Origin: Glycine soja
Taxonomy: Eukaryota; Streptophyta; Magnoliopsida; Fabales; Fabaceae
Direction: 5' to 3'
Assembly: GCF_004193775.1 (NCBI RefSeq)
Contig: NC_041008.1
Coordinates: 13,225,731 to 13,289,730 of the forward strand
Length of the DNA: 64,000 nt
The notes below the pieces were generated by a model. It worked only from the letters and a program-made list of their open reading frames with translations. It did no database searches and was not told the origin of the DNA. Made by a program: the position numbers and the translations under genes. Position 1 is the first letter of the stretch. Every line of letters starts with the position of its first letter. Below are positions 12,021-23,016 of this stretch, piece after piece.

Positions 12021-12519
12021 GCAATTTTTAAGTTAACTTATTTTCCATAAAGTACTTCAAATAATTTATCAAAATAAGTTACTTAAGATAGCTTATTAAA
12101 AATAAACTCTGTACCAAATAAGTTTTTTGGTCAAAGTAACTTATAAGTTAGTCAAAGAAATTTATAAACTCCTAAAAAATCTTAGCAAACCAAAATAAAT
12201 TTATTTGGATGGTAAAATGCATGAATTTTCCTTCAATTACATCAAGAACAAGAATAACTCCCATTGAGAGAAGATGCTATTATTTATTTATTTACTGGAA
12301 AGAAGCTGCTATTGTTAATGGCTAAGATTTGAGAATTAGAGTATGAAGCACATGGTGTTTTTTATTATTTTTTAACGGAATAAGTTGATTATCGTATATT
12401 TATAGAATTGCTCTGTTTTAAAGTGCTTTCTTTGAAAATAGTTATTTATATTTTTTTAACGGATTACTTTCCATGGGTTTCACAAAAAGAATTTTGATTT
12501 CGAAAATTTAAATCATTTA

Positions 12520-12905
12520 AAATACTGTATCCGTTTTTTAATAAAAAAATATTTCCGTATTTAAATATAAGACATTGTTAATTAATTTAAGCATATTAAA
12601 AAAGTTGATTAATTTTATTGTTAGTATTAGATTTATTTGTAATTGTAGTATTTTTAAAATTATCTTTAAATAATTAATGCATAGAAAAAGAATAATAGTA
12701 ATGAAATTTTCATTTTCAAAACTAGACTCTTCAATTCTCCAATCGTGAAATAGACAGAGATAATTCCTAATATTGTTTATGGACCGAAATAATTATGAAT
12801 ATTTTAATTAAAAATAAGAAATAACAATAATAGACTTATAAAAAGAGATAATATTTTTGTTTAAAACAATATTATCTTATAAAAAGGGACGGAAGAAAGT
12901 AATCA
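12520..12905. mobile_element. Decayed Stowaway-type MITE
   Basis: The right end contains CTTATAAAAAGGGACGGAAG, the reverse complement of the hallmark CTCCGTCCCTTTTTATAAG of plant Tc1/mariner (Stowaway) MITEs. The left end has a decayed CTGTATCCGTTTTTTAATAA. The interior is AT-rich and non-coding. Confidence 0.5.
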
Positions 12906-13269
12906 TGTAGTATGCATTTAAAGGATAAAGTTTAATAATACTGATTAAAACATAAAAGTAGTTGATTGTTGAAAAGTATCAGTTGAAAGGATGGTAAATT
13001 TTCGATGCTCCTACAGTAATCAAATTTTTTAAACAGCATACTTGAAAAGCATTTAAGAGAAAAAACTATTATTTTTTATTTCCGCTGAAATAAATGTTAT
13101 TAAACATCCAATGAAACAAACCACCTATTTTCAAACTCAGGGTCAGGGTGGTTGAAGTAAACGGCCAAATCAAACAGAGTAAATAATAGTTGTAGTCTTT
13201 CTCATAGCAAGAAATCTTTACCTACTTTTACGACTAATTGCGTTTTATTAATTGCAGTTACATCTAAAC

Positions 13270-13490
13270 AAATTACTTCCTCTGTCTTAAAATGAATGTA
13301 ATTTTAGTCTTAAAAAATAAATTTTTAAAATTGTTCTTAATTTTTAATGAGATGTTTAAAAATTTATTTCAATTTCATCATTCAATAAATATTATTGTCT
13401 TGGAAAACTTAATAATATATTTATTAAAATTAAGAAATAGAATAAGGATATTTTTAAAAAATTCTCCTAATAAATACTAATTTCTTAGAA
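13270..13490. mobile_element. Decayed Stowaway-type MITE
   Basis: The left end ATTACTTCCTCTGTCTTAAA is a mutated CTCCCTCCGTCTTAAAA terminus. The partly open frame in it is accidental. The right terminus is not well preserved. Confidence 0.5.
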
Positions 13491-13841
13491 TACTTGCTTT
13501 TCTTAATTTGTGTAAAAAAAAAAAACTCAAACACCGGTCATTTTGGAATAGAGGTGATACTATAATTATCATACTATTCAATTAATAACATTGAAGACAT
13601 GGATCAGTTAGTATAGTAGCTTTTTTGGTTTAATTTTTTTACAATAGTTTTTTAGTTTAATTAGTAGTCTTTAGTTTGAACTTTAGATATATATAATTTA
13701 TTAAATATTTTAAAAGAGAACTTTATCATCTATAATAATCTTATTTTACTTGAATATGACTAACTTCTAATATTTAAAGTAGAGGCTTGAGATGAAATAT
13801 CAAAAGCAATGTTCTGATTATACAGAAAAAGCCAAAATCGA

Positions 13842-13998
13842 GTGTCACTATTTAACCTTGGCCCCTTTTAGTGACCTACCAATTCTTTTCATAAGCAAAT
13901 ACAAAGGTTGTCTAATTTATATATATACTTCTTTTGGTTTAATGAACAAGTGTCACTATTTAATTCCTTTCTAGGTGACCAACCAATTCTCTTCATAA
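13842..13998. repeat. 108-base tandem repeat split by CACTA insertion
   Basis: Unit 1 (13842-13949) starts GTGTCACTATTTAACC and ends GGTTTAATGAACAA. Unit 2 starts at 13950 with GTGTCACTATTTAATTCC and is cut at 13998 by the CACTA terminus. It resumes at 31573 with GCATATACAAAGGTTGTC and ends near 31625 with GATTTAATGAACAA. Joining the two flanks gives a unit colinear with unit 1. Confidence 0.85.
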
Positions 13999-14021
13999 CA
14001 CTACTAGAAAATATGTTTTTA

Positions 14022-14140
14022 ACATCGGTTATTAAGGATTTTCAACATCAACTACTAATGTTAACATCGATTTTAGAAAATTGATGTTAAACTAAGCTAC
14101 ACATCACCAAATTTCTAAAAATCCGATGTCATAGAGTAAG
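14022..14140. repeat. CACTA left subterminal repeats
   Basis: Short units such as TTAACATCGGTT, TTAACATCGATTTTAG and AATTGATGTTAA lie in both orientations. These are the type of subterminal motifs bound by CACTA TNPA-like proteins. The matching array at the other end is 31370-31550. Confidence 0.7.
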
Positions 14141-14189
14141 AAATATAAAAAAAGACGTAAATATGTATAAGCCAACATCGATTTTTCTA

Positions 14190-14545
14190 ATGTATCAAAC
14201 ATAGGGGCATGTACTTGCTGAAAAGACTCTTGTCCAAGATCACAAATCATTTCCTCTAAGTGATATCCCATTTCTACATCAATTGGTTCAGATTGGGACC
14301 CCCTCTGCATGTCTGTCAATTCACCATGTCATATCCATGTTGTATAATTCTTCTTAATCCCATCACACAAAAGATGTTCCCGTATGTCGTTGAATACTTG
14401 TCATCTCTCATTCAAATAGTTTATACAAAGACAAAAAATATTTTTCATCCTCATCTGGTCGATTTCTTTTGAACACAAATTGCAAAAATTGTTCAATGTC
14501 TTCCTCATACATAGGGCTGATGCGACTTGCATTCATCCAACTTCG
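14190..14545 (-). pseudogene. N-terminal scrap of TNP2 transposase
   Basis: On the minus strand, 14545 downward reads MNASRISPMYEEDIEQFLQF and then a CxxC-poor stretch, resembling the transposase-associated domain at the N terminus of CACTA TNP2. After stops, 14104-14319 gives SQSEPIDVEMGYHLEEMICD and then LGQESFQQVHAP, also typical of the segment after that domain. The catalytic Transposase_21 region is missing. It lies only about 190 bases from the 3' terminus, so an internal deletion removed the rest. The ORF end at 14104-14190 runs into subterminal repeats. Confidence 0.75.
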
Positions 14546-16206
14546 ATGTATCTAATTAATAACTCTATGATACTCGCAAAGCTAGTGATTTAATTCATGA
14601 AAACCTCACTTTTTCATTAAATGTGTGGTCCTATTCAATTTAGGGAGACATTTTTTATAGTAGACTCATACGTAAAGGATACCTTTATTTTCTTAGATTT
14701 GATGAAATTTCGGTAACATTTCGCATTAATCTCCAAGTACATCACTTGAAAGCAATGAGATGAATTCCACCACAATCAAGTATGCACCCAGAGAATAAAG
14801 GGAAATACACTATCATCAAATTTAAGAAAATAAAGTTAACCTTTGCGTATGATTCTATTATAAAAAAAATGAGTATTCCCAAACTGTCCAAGCAGACAAT
14901 TCAAGGTTCAATACAAAGATTAATGCAAATTATTCGCAAGAATCATTGTAGTTAATCTCAAACGAGAATTTAAGGTTTACTCATTATGAACATAACTTGT
15001 ATATAAAATAATATTCATTAATCACAGTCAACAAGTTATAAAAGCATTCGTAATAAAAAAAAACATCAAAAGTTTATGAAAAACACTTGTACATGTGATG
15101 ATGGTCACTAAGAATCTCCAATAATGAATATGATGATCACAGTGCAAATAACAAAAGGAAACGTGCCTACAAATAACATTGAACATTGGCGATTAGATGT
15201 CTCCACCATGTGCGTATGCTAAGTATTAAATAATAACAATTTATTTCATATCTTCTATATCCAAAAAAAAAATTATGCCTATTGATAAATATATGTTTTA
15301 TTTTTGTCTAATACAATATATTTTATTTTTTATTATTTAATCGGTGATTTCAGAATGCTCGTTAAGAAAAAAAATTGTTTCAAAACTTGTGAAAAACTAT
15401 AATGAGTCTGTCAATAGAGTTAATTTGAATCAATTATCACTAAATAATAAATTAATCACTTGGATATAAGTCATTTAATTCCTACCATTTAATACTATAT
15501 TTTTTTATTATTTAATCGATGATTTCAGAAGGCTCGTTAAGAAAGGCATATCTAATAGGATAATTTATTTTTCTTAAATTAATTTTGCATGTTAAAAAAT
15601 AATTCAAACTATTTTGAATTTAGTTAATATATCAAATTTAAATTAGTTTTAAAATTATTTAAAATCTTGATATTCTATGTACACTAATAATATATATACA
15701 TCAAATGATTGACTATTTTAGACCTTTGTACTAAAAAATATTAAATGACCAAATTATTAAGATAAGTTATGTACATGAAATGAGTGTTCATGTAGTATTA
15801 TTATACCAAGTCAGTCTAATTTTATTGAAGAGTATGCGTGAGTTATTGAACTTTTTAGTACATAAGTTCACCTCACACTAATAAAAAAAATGTTAGTATT
15901 ATTATAATTCAAATCAATATTGATTTTTTAATTAATTATTAAATTGAAATGGACTTTTATTTTCTAATTTATTAATATTTTACAAATAATATTAAGTATA
16001 AAAATATTGATAAGTTAGCAATGAAATAATTTGTCATTAATTGAAAGTTATTATCTATAAAAGCGACAACACAAGGTCTATTGGTATTTACACTTTTTTT
16101 GTGTTCCCAAAGGTATCCTAAACATGATTAAGCCTTTATATAATTTGAGTTTTCTTTTACCTCTTCCACTACAATGAGTAAATCATTTCATTGTAATATT
16201 TTTTTT
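14546..16206. other. AT-rich CACTA interior, no gene
   Basis: No coding region is supported. A direct repeat of about 45 bases (TATTATTTAATCGGTGATTT at 15336 and TATTATTTAATCGATGATTT at 15506, each followed by CAGAA.GCTCGTTAAGAAA) is present, about 170 bases apart. The rest is AT-rich. Confidence 0.5.
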
Positions 16207-17149
16207 ATAGAATATTCATATATTCCAAAAGATGTTCAAATCTCCCAATCACTAATTCCCCTGCTGAGCCCCTACATTATATTTAAAAGACACCGTTACT
16301 CTTTAAGATATATTACTAGTTTGATCACCACCAGAAGATCCCATATGAAGGAATATGTCCAATCCTCAAGAATGGACCAATGTTCTTTAACTACTACTTT
16401 TGCGGAGCAATATGTTAATATTGAGATTCCAGAACAACTAGTCAGAAGTTGGCAACCCCAAGGATACACTCGTCTTCATTATGGAGCAATTAGACTAGTA
16501 TTATCCCTACATGGCAGAAGAGGACTACTTGTAACCGCCAGAGTCTCTCTATTAGACTCCAATTACATTCACTATGAAAATGCTATGATCAGAACCAAAT
16601 TGACTAGTCTCCATGTTGGAAGTATAGTTCTCACCATTTTCCCAAATTCTAACATCAGTTTGAAAGATCCCACTCTCCCACAGAGGATGAAAGTTTAAAG
16701 CTAGATCACTGGAGTTGAACAAGTATTTGAGGCCCATTCTGCTACCTTGCATCATCAGATCATATATAGATTGCAGAACTATACTGTTAATCTGTCTCTG
16801 CCTACCATTCATGACAATGCTCTCTTTGTCCTGGCTAACAACCAAGAAGAAACACCATCTATTGTCTAGATCCCTAGAAAGGAACTACAAGAGCTAATCC
16901 CTCTCCAATGGGTGACCAGTTATTAGAAGCTTAGAGAGAATACTAAACCTCTTAGTACCTCTCAGGCCACTTTCAAAAGATCTGTAGATGGGCTTGTGAC
17001 CACAACCTTCAAGGGTTTAGATGGAGCCAGTAGCAGCAACTCTCTTGAGGTTTTTCATTCCTTCATGATAAAGCCTAAAGTCAAAGAAGACAACAAGATG
17101 CCAATATTTGCACTCAAAGCAGATGGAAGGGTGATACATACGGATAAAG
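16207..17149 (+). pseudogene. Caulimovirid movement-protein relic
   Basis: The open part to 16698 reads through IEIPEQLVRSWQPQGYTRLH, LHYGAIRLVLSLHGRRG, ARVSLLDSNYIHYENAM and GSIVLTIFPNSN. It resembles the 30K-superfamily movement proteins of Caulimoviridae, which in a live virus form plasmodesmal tubules. A TAA at 16696-16698 breaks it, and later segments continue in other frames to 17149. The same segments, with different lesions, occur on the minus strand at 27436-28200. Similarity to petuvirus/florendovirus-type polyproteins is inference from the gene order and is not tested. The first codons (16174-16206) are not shared with the other copy and are probably not viral. Confidence 0.78.
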
Positions 17150-17151
17150 AA

Positions 17152-17776
17152 TGATGAGAATCCTAAAACTACACAAATACAGGGACCTATGACTAGGAGT
17201 AGGACCAAACAGTCAGTGGATACCCTCCAAAAAATGGTAGCAGGCATACTTAGCAATGCCCAAGTGGAGAAGGATGAAGGCCCAAGTGGAGAAAGACGAA
17301 GGCCCAAGTGGAGAAGGATGAAGGCCCAAGTAGAGAAGGACGAAAGGCCCAAGTGGAGAAGGATGAAGGCCCAAGTGGAAAAGGACGAAGGTCCAGAGGC
17401 AGATGCACTACCAAGAATATTAATTTTTGTTGAAGGCCCATATTAATTTGAAGGTCCATGCAAAATATGTTCTATTTTTTTATTTTTAATTATTTTCGTT
17501 GTAATTTTGGCCCAAACTGTTTTGAAGGCCTATGTTTATTTTTATCTTTTTGTTCAGATACACTATATGTATTGGCTTTCATTTTTAATAAAGAAACTTT
17601 TGGCATTTGATAAAAATTTGGTGAGAGCTTCTCTTTGGGTTTCTTATTGAACCAATATCAGACTTATCAAGGTAATCCTTGTGGCGTCTACCTTGACTTA
17701 TCTTCCTTCACTGGAAGTGGCGTCATCCAAAACTCTGTAGCCTGTATCAAGAGATCTGCTCCTAGTAAGGATCACA
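17152..17776 (+). repeat. 5' LTR of chromovirus
   Basis: Starts TGATGAGAATCCTAAAAC and ends AGTAAGGATCACA. It begins with what is coding sequence for the polyprotein tail (MTRSRTKQSVDTLQ) and contains the 22-base repeat array. The TATA-like ACACTATATGTATTGG lies near 17560. It differs from the 3' LTR by scattered substitutions, so the insertion is not very recent. Confidence 0.85.
17258..17390 (+). repeat. Six 22-base repeats in 5' LTR
   Basis: Six head-to-tail units of GCCCAAGTGGAGAAGGATGA plus AG, one unit carrying an extra A. Because 22 is not a multiple of three, the three frames are used in turn (AQVEKDEG, PKWRRMK, PSGEG). The same number of units is found in the 3' LTR. Confidence 0.92.
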
Positions 17777-17781
17777 TCATC

Positions 17782-17793
17782 TAGTATCAGAGC
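17782..17793 (+). other. tRNA-Met primer-binding site of chromovirus
   Basis: TAGTATCAGAGC follows the 5' LTR after five bases; the canonical site complementary to initiator tRNA-Met is TGGTATCAGAGC, so one base has changed. Confidence 0.8.
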
Positions 17794-18307
17794 TTCGACT
17801 CTTGATACAAGTTATATCCTATCCAAATATTTTTCTTTGTAATCTATCCAGGTTCGTGTTTTTGTCCTTGTTTTGTTATTTGTGTTCTTGTTTCGTTCTT
17901 GTTGACATCTCCTTTCATTCTTATTTGTGTCTTGTTGCATTCTTGTTTTGTTCTTGTTCTTGTTCTTGTCATGTTCTTGTTCTTGTTTCTTGTGTCTTTC
18001 ACACTTTGTGTCAAAAAAAAGTTGCAGAAATTTTGAAAAAAAGAGAGAAAGAAAGTGGGCGTTTGATCTTTGAACACGAAATTGAGGCAGTTAGAGGTGT
18101 TTCTTTTGGCAAGAAAATCATGGACCAGATCCCCTTATCTAGATTCTCCTCTAAATTCTGAACGTTTTGATATATAGTGGGCCTCAAACGGACTATTGTA
18201 GCAAAAGTTATTACGATTTGAAGTTTACTTGTCATCTTCGTTAATTTTATTCTCTTCTTCTCTATGATTAAGTAGCTTCTTTGTTTTTTCTTTGTTTATT
18301 CTATTTG

Positions 18308-18485
18308 TTATCCAAATCAGATCTGTTATCCAAATCAAATCAAATCTAATTTGTTATCCAAATCAGATCTATTATCCAAATCAAATATAATATGCTATCC
18401 AAATCAAATCTAAATCCAAATCAAGTCTAATCGGTTATCCAAATCAAATCAAATTTAATCTGTTATCCAAATCAAATCTGTTACT
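18308..18485. repeat. ATCCAAATCA short repeats in chromovirus leader
   Basis: The word TTATCCAAATCA recurs about eight times at irregular intervals of 20-35 bases, often followed by GATCTGTTATCC or AATCAAATC. It lies in the untranslated leader between primer site and gag. The leader from 17800 to 18300 also has a run of TTCTTGTTC words; neither encodes a protein. Confidence 0.75.
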
Positions 18486-18732
18486 CAGTCTGTGATAATT
18501 AAACTATCTTTCTTGTTATATACCTTGTGTGTCTAATTTGATTCATCCAGGAACTTAAGAGGGAGTGAGTGGTAAAAGGCAAGAGTGAAAACATCACACA
18601 AAAGCCTATATTGAGAGCATCAAACACGAGTGAACTACCATCAAAGAGAGAAACACGTGAGTAGAGTGTGGTGAGGTCTTGAAACCTTTTTTTTTTTAAA
18701 TTACTGCAAAAGATTTTTTTTCTCTGTTTATT

Positions 18733-19459
18733 ATGGCTGGAGTTGGTGATGGTGGTGGTGATTATCATCAGCTAGACGGATCTCAACGTTTGTTATTGAA
18801 CGTAATGACAACACAAATGCAACAATTGTTGAATCGTAACAATGAAGAACTATACTGACTAATAGAAGGACTAGAGCACCAAATGAACCCAAATGCTGGG
18901 AGACCTTATGGTGGGAACAGAAGGGTCAATAATGGACCGAACCGAATAGAGGGGTAGGACAAAATTGAGGGAGTAAAACTCAATGTACCCCTTTCAAAGG
19001 CAGGAGTGACCCAAACGCCTACCTTGACTGGGAGATGAAGATTTAGCATGCATTTTCCTGCAATGATTATCCTAAAGAGTAGAAGGTAAAGTTAGCAGCA
19101 GCTATATTCTCAAACTATGCCCTTGTTTGGTGGAAGAAAAATCAAAAGAGATGAAGAGAGAAGAAGGGCGGGAGATAGATACATGGATTGAGATGAGAAG
19201 GGTTATGCGAAAGAGGTATGTTCCAACCAGCTATAGTAGAACCATGCGGCAGAAACTCCAAAGGTTGTCCCAGGGAAGTTTGACTATGGAGGAGCACTAC
19301 AAGGAGATGGAGAAGGCCCTAGTGAAGGCCAACATTGAAGAGGACACCAAAGCAGTGCATGATGGCTTCACCAACAAGATTTCTTTCCAGCACCATGACC
19401 AGAAAATTATTCTCAAGCCTCATTCCCCTAGAGAAGTGTGTGATGATCAAATAGAATGA
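18733..19459 (+). pseudogene. gag of chromovirus
   Basis: The frame begins MAGVGDGGGDYHQLDGSQRL at 18733 and soon meets stops. 19127-19459 keeps the core Retrotrans_gag region (EIDTWIEMRRVMRKRYVPTS, LQRLSQGSLTMEEHYKEMEK, KANIEEDTKAVHDGF). Gag forms the particle shell of the element. No zinc knuckle is seen, consistent with the deletion that follows. Confidence 0.8.
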
Positions 19460-19561
19460 GAAAAAAGAAAGAACAAGAGAAAGAAAATAGTGAGGCACCA
19501 CAGAGGAATAGGAAAAAGAAGAGTGATACACCTGAGAGAAAGAGTGATACACATGAGAGAG

Positions 19562-20186
19562 AGAGAGAGTGATAATTATAATGAGTTAACTATTTATGTT
19601 TCTCCTAGTGCTCAACCCTTATTGTCGGAATTTAAAGATGTTTTTCCGAAGGAGATTCCTCATGGACTACCACCTTCAAGAAGCATAGAACATCAAGTTG
19701 ATCTTCTTCTAGAAGTTTCATTGCTTAATAGGCTAGCTTACAAAAGCAAGCCCAAAGAGACTCAGCATAAGGATGCACAGGCCAAAGTTGAGTATGTGAA
19801 AAAATTGTATGACCATGTGAAGGTGCAAATTGCAAAGAAGAATAAAAGCTATGCCAGGCAAGCCAACAAGAATAGGAAGAAAGTGGTACTTGAACCCGGT
19901 GATGATCCTGGACATTTGAGGGAAAATGTTTTCCAAGAAGACGGGAATGATGAGAATCCTAAAACTATCCAAATACAGGGACCTATGACTAGGAGTAGGA
20001 CCAAACAGTCAGTGGATACCCTCCAACAAATGGTAGCAGGCATACTTAGCAAGGCCCAAGTGGAGAAGGATGAAGGCCCAAGTGGAAAAGGATGAAGGCC
20101 CAAGTGGAGAAGGACGAAGGCCCAAGTGGAGAAGGACAAAAGGCCTAAGTGGAGAAGGATGAAAGCCCAAGTGGAGAAGGATGAAG
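19562..20186 (+). pseudogene. Chromovirus pol remnant: RT start fused to integrase tail
   Basis: One open frame (19490-20095) starts with low-complexity codons and then gives LLSEFKDVFPKEIPHGLPPS, the N-terminal edge of chromovirus RT. It passes after KPKETQHKD directly to AKVEYVKKLYDHVKVQIAKK and RQANKNRKKVVLEPGD, which is the C-terminal part of integrase. The whole RT core, RNase H and integrase catalytic core are deleted, in frame. The frame then runs into the 3' LTR (MTRSRTKQSVDTLQQ), showing that the LTR encodes the polyprotein tail. Confidence 0.82.
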
Positions 20187-20573
20187 GTCCAGAGGCAGAG
20201 GCACTACCAAGAATATTAATTTTTGCTGAAGGCCCAGATTAATTTGAATGTCCATGCCAAATATGTTCTATTTTTTTATTTCTAATTATTTTTGTTGTAA
20301 TTTTGGCCTAAACTGTTTTGAAGGCCCATGTCTATTTTTATCTTTTTGTTCAGATACACTATATGTATTGGTTTTCGTTTTCAATAAAGAAACTTTTGGC
20401 ATTTGATAAAAATTTGGTGAGAGCTTCTATCTGGGTTCCTTGTTGAACCAATATCAGACTTATCAAGGTAATCCTTGTGGCATCTACCCTGACTTATCTT
20501 CCTTCATTGGAAGTGGAGTCATCCCAAAACTCTGTAACTTGTATCAAGCAATTTGCTCCTAGTTAGGATCACA
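19948..20573 (+). repeat. 3' LTR of chromovirus
   Basis: Matches the 5' LTR from TGATGAGAATCC to GTTAGGATCACA. Six 22-base units are at 20054-20186. The adjacent viral sequence resumes immediately after the target duplication. Confidence 0.85.
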
Positions 20574-20579
20574 TAAAAG

Positions 20580-21785
20580 TGGATGGACACTTTATTTAGG
20601 ATATTGCTCCTAAATGTGTGATTCAGACTGTTCGTGCAATGAACATGATGGAGACACAAATGATGAGACAAATGATGAGGATGAAGGGTACTGGAAGCCA
20701 GAACCTAGGCCTTGTAAACCTTCACCACCACCACAAAGAAGAAGTGACCCAGAAAATGGACCATGGACGGGAATAAAAAAGAAATATGCAGAAGATCCTT
20801 TCTGAAAAGAGAAAAGAATGGCTGAAATTCTTGGATGGAATCATCCATCTTTGAATATCCCTGAGGCACCTATACCTTGTATAATGTTTTCTTCCACATC
20901 ATATGAACAAGATTTTCCATCTCTTGATAGAAAGACAGACCCAATAACAAAGGTTTCAAGTAAGCTCCACATAATTCCTATAGAGGTAGGACTAGAAGGG
21001 AAGCTTAAATCTCCTAGCCAAGCTGAAGAAGTCTTAAACTGACAGACTAACAATGCTAGAGCCCAGAATCATCTCTTGAAAAGGATATATGGGAAGATTG
21101 ACAAGATTTATACCTAAGTAAGCACAAGTGATGAAAAGTTACAATATCTGTCAGAAAAGATGAAGAAGCAATATCATCAACTTTCTAAGGAGATTGCTTG
21201 TCTTGAAGATGAATGGAAAAAGAATACTTTTGGTGCAGTTTCAGACGCCAAAGAAAGAGAAATAAGGAGGCTTAAAGCCCAAGTCTAAGATTTGGATCGA
21301 TACATAGAATCAAAGATGAGAGAAAAACAAAAATTTGTATTAGATCCTTACTCCTTTTTGGCCTTCCTCCTACTTTCCATTCTCCATTCCAAAACCCTCC
21401 AGATTATTTTTTTCCCCAGAGCTAGCTCATCATGGTATTTACCTATAGCCTCTGCTTATGAGAAAAAACCAGAATAAAAAAAGGAACCCAAAAAATTACA
21501 TATCTCTTCCTAAGAGTCAGCTGAATCTCCCACAAGATTAGGAGATACTTAAAGAAAATATCCCCATGACTTTCAAGATTCTCAAGATTCTTATTCTCAG
21601 TTATCAACTAGAGAAAAATCAGAAGTTCAACCAGAAACTTTAGAAGAATCTGAGGAAACTTTGACAAAATCAGAAGATTCTAGAGCAGAATCCTATGAAT
21701 TTAAAGAGCAAACTGAGGAATCTTTGACAGAAGCAAAAAAGTCTTATTCTGATGAAGATGAAGAATTATTCATGTGTACCAAAAA
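20580..21785 (+). pseudogene. Caulimovirid coat-protein N-terminal relic
   Basis: Broken frames include an acidic and proline-rich part (DETNDEDEGYWKPEPRPCKP, 20614-20805), then MAEILGWNHPSLNIPE (20818-21042). A helical, probably coiled-coil region follows (MKKQYHQLSKEIACLEDEW, about 21150-21290), and then a Glu/Ser-rich tail that ends SYSDEDEE near 21770. The same order occurs in the minus copy at 27265-26085. In caulimovirids the region between movement protein and zinc finger is the coat protein, and its flanks are often acidic. Function is inferred from position. Confidence 0.6.
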
Positions 21786-21794
21786 CTGATGTCC

Positions 21795-22140
21795 TCGCAG
21801 ATGAAAATCAAATTTCTTGATTCCATTTTTTTTACTACCAATGGCTCTTTGAATGTAGTATGATAATGCTTCTCAGCTTCTTTAAATTGTCCGCTAGCAT
21901 GATCACAGTAGTAATTCTTCTTTCCCTCTTGTTCTATCTTAATAGTTCCCTAATAATGGTCACTCGCATCAGTCTGCAATATCTTCTTACCTATTTTTCA
22001 AGGCTAGAGGATTTTGAGCAATCTTCTTGAGCTTCTTAACTACTATTGTTTGCTCTTCTGACCATGGAAAAGAATTTTCCTTCAGGAGTTTTGACAATGA
22101 GATGGTATATTGGGCTGCTCTAGGGACAAAATCCCTTATA
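21795..22140 (-). pseudogene. Caulimovirid RNase H relic
   Basis: Minus-strand frames give FLGIVNYIRDFVPR (end of the RT connection), then a broken DTDASDHY motif, which contains the first catalytic Asp of RNase H, and GQFKEAEKHYHTTFKE. The end of the domain is missing at the junction with the plus copy. Confidence 0.7.
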
Positions 22141-22160
22141 TAATTTACAATTCCCAAGAA

Positions 22161-22697
22161 TTATTGAATTTGTTTGACTTTGAGAAATTCATCAGGAAAA
22201 TTTAACAGCTCTTGAGCTATGTGAGGCTGAGGTTGATAGGTTCCTCGGGAAAAATGCATCCCTAAGAAATCAATTTGAGATTGAGCTAGCTGGATCTTTT
22301 TTTCTGATAGCATGATTCCATGCTGATTAACTATCTCAAAGAATTGATTCAACAAGTTTTTATGAGAGACAATATCTTTTAAGAAAAGAAGGATATCATC
22401 TATGTAAACAAGGGTGCTTTCCAAAATAGGCTCAAAAATCTTAGTCATGGCTTTCTGGAAGAGAGAGGGTGCTACCTTTAAACCAAAAGGAAGGGTTGTC
22501 CATTGGTATTGAGCATTTGGAATACAAAAGGTTGTTTTATACTGATCTTCTGGTTTCAAGCCAAGTTGCCAAAAACCTGATTTTAAATCAAACTTTGAAA
22601 ATAAGTTTGATTGTCTGATCAAGGTTAGGAGTGAAGAAGCCTTCAGGATTGGAAACTTATCATCTTTGAAAAAAATGATTAAGAGGCTTATAATCAA
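22161..22697 (-). pseudogene. Caulimovirid reverse transcriptase relic
   Basis: A single open stretch of 178 codons covers most of the RT palm. Visible motifs are FDLKSGFWQLGL, TTFCIPNAQYQWTTLPFGLK, the YIDD active-site box at 22395-22406 and FLGMHFSRGTYQPQPH. RT copies the pregenomic RNA to DNA in the virus. The N-terminal part continues upstream in other frames to about 22990 (FFVDLPFRLNEDINQQ, near 22900). It is the best-preserved viral segment but is not connected in frame to the protease or RNase H. Confidence 0.85.
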
Positions 22698-23016
22698 TAA
22701 CCAACCTTTTCTTTCCTCTTAGTTTTTCAGCTCTTTTCTCCACATAGAAAGCTTGACAAGCCCAATTTCATTGGGTTGGCTCAATCAAACCTTGCCTTAG
22801 CAAATCTTGACATTCTTGTCTGGCTGCTTGTAAATCTGAAGGTGACAATTTGGGATGCGTTGCCTTTGTTGGTTGATATCTTCATTTAATCTGAATGGCA
22901 GATCAACAAAGTAATCTTTATTTTTCCATAAAGGATATGGATGTTTTGAAATCTTCATGACTGTCTGCACATAAAGAAGAAATTTTTTGTTTAAATTCTC
23001 CAACTTCTAGTGGGGC

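Larger units (their letters stand above)
9740..13841. other. AT-rich spacer with MITE remnants
   Basis: No gene is seen. The sequence is AT-rich with many homopolymer runs. Apart from the MITE-like units and the GC-richer patch listed separately, nothing recognisable is present. Confidence 0.6.
17150..20573 (+). mobile_element. Deleted chromovirus-type Ty3/gypsy with two LTRs
   Basis: Two near-identical LTRs (17152-17776 and 19948-20573) enclose a tRNA-Met primer site, a long leader, a decayed gag and a pol remnant with a large internal deletion. The insertion point can be read by comparison with the minus viral copy, which runs without a break through CGGATAAAGTGGATGG (27290-27265 region). 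The flanks here are ATAAAG (17144-17149) and ATAAAAG (20573-20579), an imperfect target duplication. Gag and integrase tail resemble soybean-type chromovirus polyproteins. Confidence 0.85.
16207..21785 (+). mobile_element. Endogenous pararetrovirus, plus-strand partial copy
   Basis: Plus-strand sequence from about 16207 to 17149, resuming at about 20580 and ending near 21785, is colinear with the minus-strand pararetrovirus copy (28220 down to 26085). It covers the movement-protein region and the N-terminal part of the coat-protein region, and lacks zinc finger, protease and RT. The chromovirus 17150-20573 interrupts it. It ends against the RNase H end of the minus copy, so the two copies converge. 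Stops and shifts show it is a dead relic. Confidence 0.8.

Noticed and set aside
16174..16206. Start of the movement-protein open frame at 16174
   Set aside because: The sequence before about 16207 is not shared with the other viral copy, so the Met is an accident of the junction.
17258..17390. Regular 22-base repeats as a possible CRISPR array
   Set aside because: Units are head to tail without spacers, and lie in a plant LTR.
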